A stretch of 64,000 nt of DNA from contig NZ_CP040908.1 of NCBI RefSeq assembly GCF_013488205.1, positions 1,961,876 to 2,025,875 of the forward strand. Direction: 5' to 3'. Source of the DNA: Empedobacter falsenii (GTDB lineage: Bacteria > Bacteroidota > Bacteroidia > Flavobacteriales > Weeksellaceae). This document shows, one piece after another, positions 28,301 to 36,233 of this stretch. The notes beneath the pieces are model-generated. The model was not told the origin of the DNA, searched no databases, and saw nothing but the letters and a program-made list of their open reading frames with translations. Each line of letters begins with the position of its first letter. Position 1 is the stretch's first letter. The position numbers and the translations under genes are program-made.

Positions 28301-28503
28301 TGTTCCTCTATCGGAATAATTACAGACTCCATTACTGTCTTTGCATTTGCTCCAGGATACGAAGCAGAAATTTTTACAGTAGAGGGTGCAATATCTGGAT
28401 ATTGTGTTACTGGAAGCGATATAAGCCCCAGTATCCCCAATATCAATATAAGGATAGAAATTACCGTAGATAGTACGGGTCTTTCAATAAACTTTTTTAA
28501 CAT
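25348..28503 (-). CDS. RND efflux pump, AcrB/HAE1 type
   Basis: 1051 residues with two halves of six transmembrane helices plus two large periplasmic loops each. N-terminus MLKKFIERPVLSTVISILIL, then the periplasmic domain starting PVTQYPDIAPSTVKISASYPG. The proton-relay pair is in helix 4 (GIVVDDAIVVVEAVHARME, two Asp). The second half carries GAYLSQWLAGLENNIYFQIA and NAILIVEFALQRR. It exports hydrophobic and amphiphilic compounds (antibiotics, detergents, dyes) from the periplasm, driven by protons. It follows the adaptor gene by 13 bases in the same operon. Confidence 0.95.
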   Translation of the reverse strand: MLKKFIERPVLSTVISILILILGILGLISLPVTQYPDIAPSTVKISASYPGANAKTVMESVIIPIEEQVNGVEGMDYISSTASNNGSASIDVVFKPGVDGDIAQVNVQNRVARATPLLPSEVTRSGVVTQKQQTSALMFASFSSTNPKYDEIYLQNYLNINIIPALKRVNGVGDATVFGAMTYSMRIWLDPSRMASYGLVPSEVSAALSQESLEAAAGSLGENSGQSFQYTITYSGRYKTEDQYRNIVIKSLPNGQVLRLKDVANVEFGAQSYAGRSAMDGDPSAVFAVYQTPGSNAQEIIVNLRAELEKASKLLPEGVSYTILMDTNTFLDASISKVVHTMIEAFILVFIVVYIFLQDFRSTLVPLIAVPVSIIGTFFFLNLAGFSLNLLTLFALVLAIGIVVDDAIVVVEAVHARMESHHEAPMDATKNAMDEISGAIISITLVMCAVFVPVTFISGPTGVFYKQFGITLIVAILISALNALTLSPALCALFLKPHQEGEQKRNFIQRFFDAFNASFDRMTHKYGNSFKFLIKHKWISFLLIILSGVGIWGIGKMMPTGFVPTEDNGFIIGNIELPAGASMDRVYEVEKEFQKKIEKIPGLDKATIISGNSIISGAGSNYGMMFIKLKPFEERTTDALSVQSIIGQLFGAAAQIPDAQMIFFQPPSIPGFGMSSGFELKLLDKTGGDIADFDKVAKEYIGALMQRPEIMYAQTSLNTGFPQYEIDVNIERAKQSGVSVSSIFSTLQGYIGGLYAADFTRFGKQYRVYIQASPDDRINETSLNKMFVKTDAGSMTPVSQFVTLKRVYGPNSVNRFNLFTSANITGAVKPGFSTGDAITAINQVSEQTLSTSYSTDFTGLTREEINSGSQTAMIFALCIVFVYFILSAQYESYVLPFAVLLSVPCGMMGAYLSQWLAGLENNIYFQIALIMLVGLLAKNAILIVEFALQRRVHGMSIIQAAIDGAKARLRPILMTSFAFILGLMPLVFATGVSSAGNRSVATGAAFGLLVGTILGLFVIPVLFVVFQTLQEKVKPIKFDRPQEEIEHNNSI

Positions 28504-28516
28504 ATCTATTTACAAT

Positions 28517-29758
28517 TTAGAATACCGTTTTTGTAGATTCTACGATTTGATCAAAGTTTGCTGGAGTTGGTTTAACAGCTGTTTTATCACGTAATTTACC
28601 TACACCTTGTGCAACAACTTTATCACCTTTCTTCACTCCGTCTTTTACAACTGCCATATTGTTCGCTCTTTCTACAACAGTAATTGGAGTTGCATAAGCT
28701 GTATCTTTTGTTACTTTGTAAACATAAGTCATACCTTGCTGTTCAAATGTTGCAGCTTCTGGTACAACCAATACATCAACATAAGTTTTTGGAACACGAA
28801 TACGTCCTGAATTACCATTTGCCAAAAGCTTAGCCTCGTTGTTAAACGTAACACGGAAATCGATTGTTCCTGTTGTTGGGTTAATTTGACCAGTTACAGT
28901 TTGTATTTTACCTTTCTCAGGATAAACATCTCCATTAGCTAATACTAATTCTACTGCTGGAATTTTATTTAATTTATCTTTTAAAGTAGTTCCTTCTGAT
29001 TTAGAAATAAAGTTTAAATATTCTTTCTCATTCATAGAGAAATAAGCATATACTCTACTTGTATTTGAGACTGTAGTAATTGGAGTTTGATCCGTAGGAC
29101 CAACTAATGTCCCTTGACGAGAATTAATAGAACCAACCACTCCACTAATAGGTGCTCTAACAACAGAATAATCTACATTTGCTTGCGCTCCTTTGTAATT
29201 TGATTGAGCTTGAGTAACACCAGCCTGCGCTTGAGACTTAGCAGCTAAAGCTTGATTGTAACTCGCTTGTGCTTTTGCTAGATTAGCTTTTGCAGTTTCT
29301 AATTGTACATTACTAATAATGTTTTTTTGTACCAACGGAGTCAATTTGTTCACCTCTACTTGAGCTGCTTGCACTGCCGCTTGCGCTGCACTTACATTAG
29401 CCTGAGCCGCTTTTACATTAGCTTGCGCTGCACCAACACCAGATTTTAAAGCATCCGCATTTTGAGTTAAAACATTTGTTTCTAATTTGAACAAAGGTTG
29501 ACCAGCTTGTACATATTGACCTTCATCAACATAAACTTCTGTAATGTATCCTTGGATTTTTGCACGAACATCATTATTTACGATACCTTGAATATTTGCA
29601 GGGTATTCATCATAACTCGTCACCACTTTCGTAGGCACATCAACTACCGGATAAGGTGTTGGACCTTGTGCTTGTTGAGCAGCAGCATTGTCTTTCTTTC
29701 CACAAGAACTCAAAGCTATTGCCAAAGCACCAACCATTATAACGTTAACGTTTTTCAT
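28517..29758 (-). CDS. RND adaptor (membrane fusion protein), AcrA type
   Basis: 413 residues with a lipoprotein signal (VGALAIALSSC, Cys19). Order: lipoyl half (YPANIQGIVNNDVRAKIQGY), an Ala-rich helical hairpin (~100-180, with many AQANV/AQA repeats), the second lipoyl half (VRAPISGVVGSINSRQGTLV), beta-barrel and membrane-proximal domain (VVPEAATFEQQGMTYVYKV). It bridges pump and outer-membrane duct. It is the second gene of the operon. Confidence 0.93.
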   Translation of the reverse strand: MKNVNVIMVGALAIALSSCGKKDNAAAQQAQGPTPYPVVDVPTKVVTSYDEYPANIQGIVNNDVRAKIQGYITEVYVDEGQYVQAGQPLFKLETNVLTQNADALKSGVGAAQANVKAAQANVSAAQAAVQAAQVEVNKLTPLVQKNIISNVQLETAKANLAKAQASYNQALAAKSQAQAGVTQAQSNYKGAQANVDYSVVRAPISGVVGSINSRQGTLVGPTDQTPITTVSNTSRVYAYFSMNEKEYLNFISKSEGTTLKDKLNKIPAVELVLANGDVYPEKGKIQTVTGQINPTTGTIDFRVTFNNEAKLLANGNSGRIRVPKTYVDVLVVPEAATFEQQGMTYVYKVTKDTAYATPITVVERANNMAVVKDGVKKGDKVVAQGVGKLRDKTAVKPTPANFDQIVESTKTVF

Positions 29759-29765
29759 ATTACTT

Positions 29766-30260
29766 TTACTTATTTTCTAGTTGAATTTTATTTATTTTTT
29801 GTATTGTTTCGTCTAATATCACTTTTGTTTGATTAAGATGTTCCAAATAGATATCAACTACTCTATTTTCAACATTTTTAGAAAGCGTATTATTCGCTAG
29901 TTTATGTTCTTTTATTCGATTTGTATAACCTATATCTTGAGAAATCATTTCAAATAAAAAATCTAATTTCTCTGTCAAATAATTAAAATTTAATCTAAAA
30001 TATCTTTTTCTAGAGTTAATTTTATTTATGTATTCGATGTGTTTCATCGATAGTAAGTAGTTAATAGAGTTTGATAAGGAACTTTTACTAACATTAAAAA
30101 TCTCAAGAAGTTCTTCAAACGTAAACCCCTCCTCATCCGATTCTAAAATCATGTATGCTTGCAATTTAGCCGTCAATGGAGGAAAACTATAGGTTCTCTC
30201 CAGAAAAGCGCTAAAGCTGCAAAAAAGATCCGAATTACATGCTTGATTTTTTATATTCAT
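29766..30260 (-). CDS. GbsR/MarR-family transcriptional regulator
   Basis: 164 residues. An N-terminal leader (~1-28), then a winged helix: LTAKLQAYMILESDEEGFTFEELLEIFNVSKSSLSNSINYLLSM is the expected helix-turn-helix with the recognition helix SKSSLSNSINYL, followed by an aromatic wing (SRKRYFRLNF) and a C-terminal helical part for dimerisation. First gene of the efflux operon and probably its repressor. A perfect inverted repeat stands in its promoter. Confidence 0.88.
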   Translation of the reverse strand: MNIKNQACNSDLFCSFSAFLERTYSFPPLTAKLQAYMILESDEEGFTFEELLEIFNVSKSSLSNSINYLLSMKHIEYINKINSRKRYFRLNFNYLTEKLDFLFEMISQDIGYTNRIKEHKLANNTLSKNVENRVVDIYLEHLNQTKVILDETIQKINKIQLENK

Positions 30261-30285
30261 AATGTGTATAATCTACAAAACCATG

Positions 30286-30293
30286 CAAATATA
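30286..30293 (-). promoter_or_regulatory. -7 box of the efflux operon
   Basis: Reads TATATTTG on the minus strand (fits TAnnTTTG), 25 bases upstream of the regulator's ATG. Confidence 0.5.
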
Positions 30294-30295
30294 AA

Positions 30296-30327
30296 ATAGT
30301 TAGTTCGGTTTACACAGAACTAACTAT
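30296..30327 (-). promoter_or_regulatory. Perfect 11-bp inverted repeat, candidate operator of the efflux operon
   Basis: ATAGTTAGTTC (30296-30306), 10-base spacer, GAACTAACTAT (30317-30327). It lies 2 bases upstream of the -7 box, covering the -33 region, the usual place for a repressor dimer site. Confidence 0.65.
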
Positions 30328-30488
30328 ACTTTTTTCGATATTTAACAATTAATTAAATTAATAATTTGTTAATTCATACCTAAAATCCTAACAAAAAATA
30401 GACCAAACAAATTAAAAATAAAGCTATTATAGCATAATTAATTATTATTTTACACAATATTATATAAACAACCTTTTGTTTTAAAGAG

Positions 30489-31049
30489 CTATTGAGGTTT
30501 GAAATTTATAGGAGTTTTTGTTAAAAAATTATTAATTTCATCAACATCGTTCTGGTAATCAAATTTTAAATCTTCATGAAATTTTTCAAAAATAGAAAAA
30601 ATCAATTTCAATCTCCCAAGTTGATAGTTGTATAATTTTTCTGCATTATCTCCCGTTGTATAAGTTTCAAAAAGATAAGGATAACGACTAAAAGATTCTT
30701 GAATGATATATTTTCTCAATTCAAATTCTGACACTTTATCTTTCGTAATTTGAACATGATAATTCACAATTCCACTCAATGTTTTTAGCGTCAACAACAA
30801 TTGACGATGACTTCTATTTATATTAATCTGATTAATTAAGTGATGAGACTTTTTAAACTGTAAATCAATCTTTTCATAAATATTTTTTACACGTTCCTGC
30901 AAATCACTTTCATCTTCTAATAATTGAAAATGTAAATGCTCTACCAAGGTTTCATCTTTATTGATAAGACGTAAAAGAAGTTTATCCTTTTCTTTTGAAG
31001 GAAGATCTAAAATAGAATTTTTCAATTCAGGAACGTCTTTCAATTTCAT
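30489..31049 (-). CDS. Hypothetical helical protein, 186 residues
   Basis: A cytosolic, Lys/Leu/Glu-rich, mostly helical protein beginning MKLKDVPELKNSILDLPSKEKDKLLLRLI. No membrane segment, no catalytic motif and no family is recognised with certainty. A charged, regularly spaced Leu pattern suggests a bundle or coiled coil. It stands alone between the efflux operon and a divergent membrane protein gene. Promoter signals are not clear. Confidence 0.5.
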   Translation of the reverse strand: MKLKDVPELKNSILDLPSKEKDKLLLRLINKDETLVEHLHFQLLEDESDLQERVKNIYEKIDLQFKKSHHLINQININRSHRQLLLTLKTLSGIVNYHVQITKDKVSEFELRKYIIQESFSRYPYLFETYTTGDNAEKLYNYQLGRLKLIFSIFEKFHEDLKFDYQNDVDEINNFLTKTPINFKPQ

Positions 31050-31169
31050 ACTTATTTTGTTTGCTGTTAGCTTGTTTAAAATTACAAAAATATTCGAGAA
31101 AATTCGTTTTATCCAAAACGATTAAATCATATAAATAATGTATATTCGAAAAAATAAATCATAACCTAA

Positions 31170-31775
31170 ATGCCAAAATCACTCAAAACCTACATCATTT
31201 CCTCTGTTCTTTTCATTCTTTTTTTGTTGAGTTTAAGCCTTATTGGTTTGAATTTAAAAGGAGAATATACCTATCAAATTCTAGCTTGGACTTGGATTAT
31301 TTTCACCTTTTACATCATTATTAAATTTTGGAAAATCATCTATATCAAAATTTATGGATTTTTGCTTTTTGCTTTAGTTGGATTAAGCATTTTACCAATG
31401 GCAATTCCGTTTATTGCAATCCTTAGTTTTTTATTTAATTTGGATACAATTCAAACCATTAAAATGAACGACGAATACAAAATAGTGGTTATGAAAAAAG
31501 TTATGGCAAAGAAACGTGCCTATATCTACAATTCTGAATCTAAATTTCTTATTTTAGAAAAATCACAAAATATTGCGAGACCAGATTATAGTGACATTGT
31601 TTCTGAAACATTAAATATTAATTTTGATGATCCAAAGTTATATGAATACGAAAACGAACCTATTCAACAAGCTAAATTGGTTTCTGTAAACAAGGATAGT
31701 ATTGGCATTGAATATCAAATTCTCAACAAAAAGAAAATTATTTATCATAATCTTAACGAAACTTATGGATATTAA
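31170..31775 (+). CDS. Membrane protein of unknown function
   Basis: 201 residues with three hydrophobic helices in the first ~90 residues (about 9-27, 34-52, 58-85), then a soluble C-terminal part (~95-200) that is probably cytosolic or periplasmic. No family recognised. Confidence 0.5.
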   Translation: MPKSLKTYIISSVLFILFLLSLSLIGLNLKGEYTYQILAWTWIIFTFYIIIKFWKIIYIKIYGFLLFALVGLSILPMAIPFIAILSFLFNLDTIQTIKMNDEYKIVVMKKVMAKKRAYIYNSESKFLILEKSQNIARPDYSDIVSETLNINFDDPKLYEYENEPIQQAKLVSVNKDSIGIEYQILNKKKIIYHNLNETYGY

Positions 31776-31799
31776 ACGTATTTCGTGATTTATAATCCG

Positions 31800-31807
31800 T
31801 ACTTTTG
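31800..31807 (+). promoter_or_regulatory. -7 box upstream of the J-domain gene
   Basis: TACTTTTG fits TAnnTTTG, 25 bases before the ATG at 31832. Confidence 0.45.
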
Positions 31808-31831
31808 CACTCCGAAAAAAGGATTATAATT

Positions 31832-32278
31832 ATGAAAAGCGTTGTAGAACACAGAAAATTACTTGGAGTTGATAAAAATGTTACTCTAAAAGAGTTGAAA
31901 ACAATTTACAGAAATACGATGAAAGATGCGCATCCTGATAAATTTATCAACGACGAAGCAGGTAAAATAGAAGCCGAAGAAAAAAGTAAAGTTGTGATCG
32001 AAGCATACCACTTTTTAGTAAGTATTAATCCTGAAACGCACGAAAAAAACAAAGAAGAATATACGATTACAACTGCAAAATCCAACATTCATGATTTTTA
32101 TATGGATGAACAAATTTTGAAAGTAGAACATTTAGATGGAAATCATTACGAATATTTCGGTGTTCCTAAAAACACGTACATCAAAATGGTAAATTCTGAC
32201 TCTCCAAGCCGTTTTGCTAGAAGACATATCTATGGAAAATTTACACATAGAAAAGCTGGTGAAGCAATGAAAGATTAA
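31832..32278 (+). CDS. J-domain protein fused to a KTSC domain
   Basis: About 148 residues starting at the ATG at 31832. The upstream TTG in frame is ignored because it overlaps the -7 box. The first half is a J domain with the HPDKF tripeptide that stimulates Hsp70 ATPase (about residues 31-35). The C-terminal ~55 residues (VEHLDGNHYEYFGVPKNTYI, then SDSPSRFARRHIYGKF) are a KTSC domain. KTSC is thought to bind RNA or act in translation-linked roles, although this is not firmly shown. It is followed after 2 bases by a small gene, so the two are coupled. Confidence 0.75.
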   Translation: MKSVVEHRKLLGVDKNVTLKELKTIYRNTMKDAHPDKFINDEAGKIEAEEKSKVVIEAYHFLVSINPETHEKNKEEYTITTAKSNIHDFYMDEQILKVEHLDGNHYEYFGVPKNTYIKMVNSDSPSRFARRHIYGKFTHRKAGEAMKD

Positions 32279-32280
32279 TT

Positions 32281-32595
32281 ATGTCTCAATATTATAATGA
32301 AAAAATCTGCTCACTAGTCGAAAAATTATATATTTCTTCAGGCAACTCAAAAGAAAGATTATCAGAATGCCAAGAAAAAATAATATCGTGTTATTTAGCC
32401 TCTAAAACTGCTAATTTATCTGATGAAGCAAATGAATTTTGGAATAAATTTAACGAAGAGTATTTATCCAAAATTAATATATATGAAGATAATAGAGCTA
32501 AAAATGTAAATTTATATAGTTTATTAAGTAAAAAACGATTTAAATCTCTAGAAAAATATTATCTCTTTTTTCTAGAAGAATATTCTAAAATATAG
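32281..32595 (+). CDS. Small hypothetical protein coupled to the J-domain/KTSC gene
   Basis: 104 residues, mostly helical, with Ser/Lys/Tyr-rich sequence (MSQYYNEKICSLVEKLYISSG). Only two bases separate it from the J-domain/KTSC gene, so both are very likely translated from one message. No family recognised. A terminator follows. Confidence 0.5.
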   Translation: MSQYYNEKICSLVEKLYISSGNSKERLSECQEKIISCYLASKTANLSDEANEFWNKFNEEYLSKINIYEDNRAKNVNLYSLLSKKRFKSLEKYYLFFLEEYSKI

Positions 32596-32597
32596 CA

Positions 32598-32632
32598 TAA
32601 AAAAAACCACATCATGAGATGTGGTTTTTTTG
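32598..32632. terminator. Bidirectional terminator
   Basis: AAAAAAAACCACATC/GATGTGGTTTTTTT with a short loop, between the convergent small gene and deoxyhypusine-synthase-like gene. Confidence 0.85.
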
Positions 32633-32650
32633 GTTTATATATTCTATTGA

Positions 32651-33625
32651 TTAGTTTCCTAAAATATAGTTGAAAATCAATGGTGCTACGATTGTTGCAT
32701 CAGATTCGATCATGTATTTTGGTGTATCGATATCTAATTTACCCCAAGTAATTTTCTCGTTTGGAACAGCTCCAGAATAAGATCCGTAAGATGTTGTAGA
32801 GTCAGAGATTTGACAGAAATATGCCCAGAAAGGAACATCTGTCCACTCTAAATCTTGATACATCATTGGAACAACACAAATAGGGAAATCTCCAGAGATA
32901 CCACCTGCAATTTGGAAGAAACCTACACCTTTACCATCAGAATTTGCACGATACCATTCTGTTAAGTAAATCATGTATTCAATTCCAGATTTTACCGTAG
33001 ACGCTTTTAAATTTCCTTTGATTACATTAGATGCAAAAATGTTTCCTGTTGTAGAATCTTCCCAACCTGGACAAACGATAGGTAAATTTTTCTCAGCTGC
33101 AGCAACAATCCAAGAATCTTTAGGATCAATTTCGTAGTATTGTTCTAGAACTCCAGAATTTACAACTTGGTATAAAAATTCGTGTGGTAAATAACGTTCA
33201 CCTTTTTCTTCTGCTGCATGCCAAACATTTTCTAAATGCTCTTGTAAACGACGAAAAGCTTCCTCTTCTGGAATACAAGTATCTGTAACACGGTTAAAGT
33301 GCGTATCTAACAATTCACGCTCTTGCTCTGGTGTTAAATCACGGTAATTTGGAATTCTTTTATAGTGTGAATGCGCAACTAAATTCATTACGTCTTCTTC
33401 TAAATTTGCTCCTGTACAAGAAATGATGTGCACTTTATCTTGGCGAATCATTTCAGCTAATGAAATTCCTAATTCAGCAGTAGACATTGCTCCACCCAAA
33501 GAAATTAACATTTTACCACCTTCTAACAAGTGTTGCTCATATCCTTTTGCAGCGTCAACTAAAGCAGCTGCATTAAAGTGTCTATAGTTATGTTCTATAA
33601 ACTGACTGATTGGTCCTTTACTCAT
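32651..33625 (-). CDS. Deoxyhypusine-synthase-family enzyme (bacterial polyamine type)
   Basis: 324 residues. Family core: GGAMSTAELGISLAEMIRQD (about 44-63), HIISCTGANLEEDVMNLVAHSHY (NAD-binding region), and GISGDFPICVVPM. The active-site lysine that carries the aminobutyl intermediate is present as Lys296 in ITWGKLDID. Bacteria lack eIF5A, the eukaryotic target of deoxyhypusine synthase, so the bacterial members probably transfer an aminobutyl group to a small amine (homospermidine synthase-like). The arginine decarboxylase gene lies directly upstream, 31 bases away on the same strand, which fits a role in polyamine synthesis. Confidence 0.85.
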   Translation of the reverse strand: MSKGPISQFIEHNYRHFNAAALVDAAKGYEQHLLEGGKMLISLGGAMSTAELGISLAEMIRQDKVHIISCTGANLEEDVMNLVAHSHYKRIPNYRDLTPEQERELLDTHFNRVTDTCIPEEEAFRRLQEHLENVWHAAEEKGERYLPHEFLYQVVNSGVLEQYYEIDPKDSWIVAAAEKNLPIVCPGWEDSTTGNIFASNVIKGNLKASTVKSGIEYMIYLTEWYRANSDGKGVGFFQIAGGISGDFPICVVPMMYQDLEWTDVPFWAYFCQISDSTTSYGSYSGAVPNEKITWGKLDIDTPKYMIESDATIVAPLIFNYILGN

Positions 33626-33656
33626 TTTATTTGTTTTTTATTTATTTAAAATTTAA

Positions 33657-35039
33657 TTATTTGTACCCCAAAGTATTCAACACATCTTGATGCGTTTGCT
33701 CTTCAGAATATACTTTTGCTTCATAATTTTCGTCAATCAAAATATATTTAGGTTGAGGAATCAAACAGTGATTAATTCCACCAAATCCACTAATATTATC
33801 TTGATATGCTCCTGTATTAAAGAAACCAATGTACAATGGTTTTGCTTGATCATATTTCGGAAGATAAATGGCATTTACATGTTGTTCTGAATTGTAATAA
33901 TCATCAGAATCACACGTTAAACCTCCTAATAATACACGCTCATACTTATCGTACCAACGGTTAATTGGCAACATGACAAATCGTTTCGAAATTGCCCAAG
34001 CATCTGGCAAAGTTGTCATAAAAGAAGAATCGATCATATCCCAATATTCCTTATCATTTTGTTTCTTTTGATAAAGAATTTTGTAGACTACTCCTCCACT
34101 TTCTCCTACTGTAAACGAACCAAATTCTGTAAAAATGTTTGGAACAGGAATTCCTTCTTCATCACAAATCATTTTAATTTGCAACAAGATTTCTTTCGCC
34201 ATGTATTCGTAATCGTATTCGAAATTCAACGAATTTTTGATTGGGAATCCACCACCAATATTCAAACTATCTAATTCTGGACAAACTTTTTTAAGGTTTA
34301 CATAAACTCTCAAACATTTTGTCAACTCATTCCAATAATACGAATTATCTTTAATACCTGTATTAATGAAGAAATGAAGCATTTTCAATTTAATGCGTTC
34401 ATTTGGTTTTACCATTGTTTGATAAAACGGTACAATATCCTTGTATCCAATTCCTAAACGAGAGGTATAAAACTCAAATTTCGGTTCTTCTTCCGATGCA
34501 ATACGAATTCCGATTTCAAAATCGCCTTCTATCGCTTCCGAAAACAGATCAACTTCTTCGTAATTATCAATCACTGTGATTGTTTTACGATGTCCGCTAT
34601 TTACCAAACGAGCAATGTTTTCTACATACTCCTCACGTTTGAAACCGTTACAAACAACATACTGATCGTCTGTAATCAAACCTTCTCCAATCAAATTTTC
34701 GACAATATTAATGTCAAATGCAGAAGATGTCTCAATGTGAATATCGTTTTTTAATGCTTCACCTAAAATGTGACGAAAGTGAGAACTTTTTGTACAATAA
34801 CAATAATTGTAAGTTCCCTCATAGTTTAACTCTTCACGCGCTTTTTCGAACCAACCTTTCGCTTTCTGAATGTTTTGCGAAATTTTAGGCAAATATGTGA
34901 ATTTTAATGGTGTTCCATGTTCTTCGACCAAAGCTTTTAGGTCAATTCCATTAAATTTTAAGTACTCTCCATCTAATTCAAATTCATCTTGTGGAAAGTC
35001 AAATGATTGCGTGATTAAATCTATGTATTTAGTTTTCAT
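33657..35039 (-). CDS. speA: Arginine decarboxylase, PLP-dependent (alanine-racemase fold)
   Basis: 460 residues, shorter than the ~630-residue E. coli enzyme, as is usual for the Bacteroidota form. The PLP Schiff-base lysine is Lys84 in YCYCTKSSHF. The phosphate-binding Gly-rich loop is NIGGGFPI, and a catalytic Cys-Asp pair is visible in LTCDSDDYYN. Fold-III decarboxylases of this group make agmatine from arginine. The enzyme heads a two-gene unit with a deoxyhypusine-synthase-like enzyme, so agmatine would feed polyamine production. It has a long untranslated leader. Confidence 0.85.
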   Translation of the reverse strand: MKTKYIDLITQSFDFPQDEFELDGEYLKFNGIDLKALVEEHGTPLKFTYLPKISQNIQKAKGWFEKAREELNYEGTYNYCYCTKSSHFRHILGEALKNDIHIETSSAFDINIVENLIGEGLITDDQYVVCNGFKREEYVENIARLVNSGHRKTITVIDNYEEVDLFSEAIEGDFEIGIRIASEEEPKFEFYTSRLGIGYKDIVPFYQTMVKPNERIKLKMLHFFINTGIKDNSYYWNELTKCLRVYVNLKKVCPELDSLNIGGGFPIKNSLNFEYDYEYMAKEILLQIKMICDEEGIPVPNIFTEFGSFTVGESGGVVYKILYQKKQNDKEYWDMIDSSFMTTLPDAWAISKRFVMLPINRWYDKYERVLLGGLTCDSDDYYNSEQHVNAIYLPKYDQAKPLYIGFFNTGAYQDNISGFGGINHCLIPQPKYILIDENYEAKVYSEEQTHQDVLNTLGYK

Positions 35040-35278
35040 TATGCTTTATAAATGTTACGTGTGTTTAATAATTCTAAAAATTTTGCAAAAAAATTAGGGT
35101 ATTACAGACGTATCGCATAATATACATTGCGAAGCAATAAGGGGAAAGAATAATTCTTAAATTCGTTTCTATTCATTAAAACTACTGCGTTAAAGCTCTT
35201 TCTATTCTCAACGCTTTCGAATAAAAGGTTAAAACTCATCAACTTTTTTTATTAAAAAAATTATAAAAATACTTGTCG

Positions 35279-35286
35279 CAAATATA
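35279..35286 (-). promoter_or_regulatory. -7 box of the speA transcript
   Basis: On the minus strand TATATTTG fits TAnnTTTG. It implies an untranslated leader of roughly 230 bases. Confidence 0.35.
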
Positions 35287-35425
35287 AGTTTTTTAATTCT
35301 GTTAAAAAGATAAAATAATATTAAAATTTAGCTTTACAGAACTGATGTTTTATGATGTAAAACAAATATTCAACAATTATTCAAAAATTTATTTTTTCTT
35401 TAAGGTTTAGCAAGGTTAAATATTG

Positions 35426-35433
35426 TATTTTTG
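35426..35433 (+). promoter_or_regulatory. -7 box of the parA operon
   Basis: TATTTTTG fits TAnnTTTG, 22 bases upstream of the start codon. No obvious -33 box. Confidence 0.4.
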
Positions 35434-35454
35434 AAATCGTTTTGAACGTAAATT

Positions 35455-36228
35455 ATGGGTAAAATTATTGCTATTGCTAACCAAAAAGGTGGTGTTGGTA
35501 AAACGACAACTTCGTTAAACCTTGCCGCTTCATTAGGTGTTTTAGAGAAAAAAGTTTTATTAATTGACGCAGATCCGCAAGCAAATGCAACATCTGGTTT
35601 GGGTTTTGATTTGGATGAAATCGAAGCAGGAACCTATGAAGTATTGGAAAATGAAGTACTTGCAAGCAAAGCTATTTTACAATCAGAATCGCCAAACCTA
35701 GACTTGATGCCTGCTCATTTAGATTTAGTTGCTGCCGAGATTGAGATTGTAGATTACGAGAACCGCGAATACATGTTAAAAAACGCGTTGTCAGAAATCA
35801 AAGATCAATATGATTATATTATTATAGATTGCGCGCCTTCACTTGGCTTGATTACTTTGAACGCGCTTACAGCTGCTGATTCTGTGATTATTCCTATTCA
35901 GTGCGAATATTTTGCGTTAGAAGGTTTAGGTAAATTATTAAATACGATAAAAGGAATTCAACAACATCACAACAAGGAACTGGATATCGAAGGTTTATTG
36001 TTAACGATGTATGATTCTCGCTTACGCCTTTCTAATCAGGTTTTAGACGAAGTGAACAATCATTTTCCGCAAATGGTTTTCAAAACAATTATTACTCGAA
36101 ATGTACGTTTGTCAGAAGCACCAAGTTTTGGCGAAACAATTATTCAGTACGACGCAGCAAGTAAAGGTGCAGAAAATTACTTAAATTTAGCGCGTGAATT
36201 TTTAATTAACAACAACGATACAGTTTAA
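35455..36228 (+). CDS. parA: Chromosome-partitioning ATPase ParA/Soj
   Basis: 257 residues. Deviant Walker A motif KGGVGKTTT (11-19) with both lysines, DADPQANAT (switch I, ~40-48), IDCAPSLGL (Walker B/switch II). It moves the origin region with ParB and non-specific DNA as matrix. No N-terminal DNA-binding extension, so this is the chromosomal type. It is 5 bases from parB in one operon. Confidence 0.95.
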   Translation: MGKIIAIANQKGGVGKTTTSLNLAASLGVLEKKVLLIDADPQANATSGLGFDLDEIEAGTYEVLENEVLASKAILQSESPNLDLMPAHLDLVAAEIEIVDYENREYMLKNALSEIKDQYDYIIIDCAPSLGLITLNALTAADSVIIPIQCEYFALEGLGKLLNTIKGIQQHHNKELDIEGLLLTMYDSRLRLSNQVLDEVNNHFPQMVFKTIITRNVRLSEAPSFGETIIQYDAASKGAENYLNLAREFLINNNDTV

Positions 36229-36233
36229 ATAAA

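Larger units (their letters stand above)
35040..35454. other. 415-bp intergenic region between speA and parA
   Basis: No open frame or RNA gene is recognised. It holds divergent promoter elements: TATATTTG on the minus strand (35279-35286), about 240 bases before the speA start, and TATTTTTG on the plus strand (35426-35433), 22 bases before parA. A small hairpin (ATTGC-GAA-GCAAT, 35126-35138) lies in the speA leader. Confidence 0.5.
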
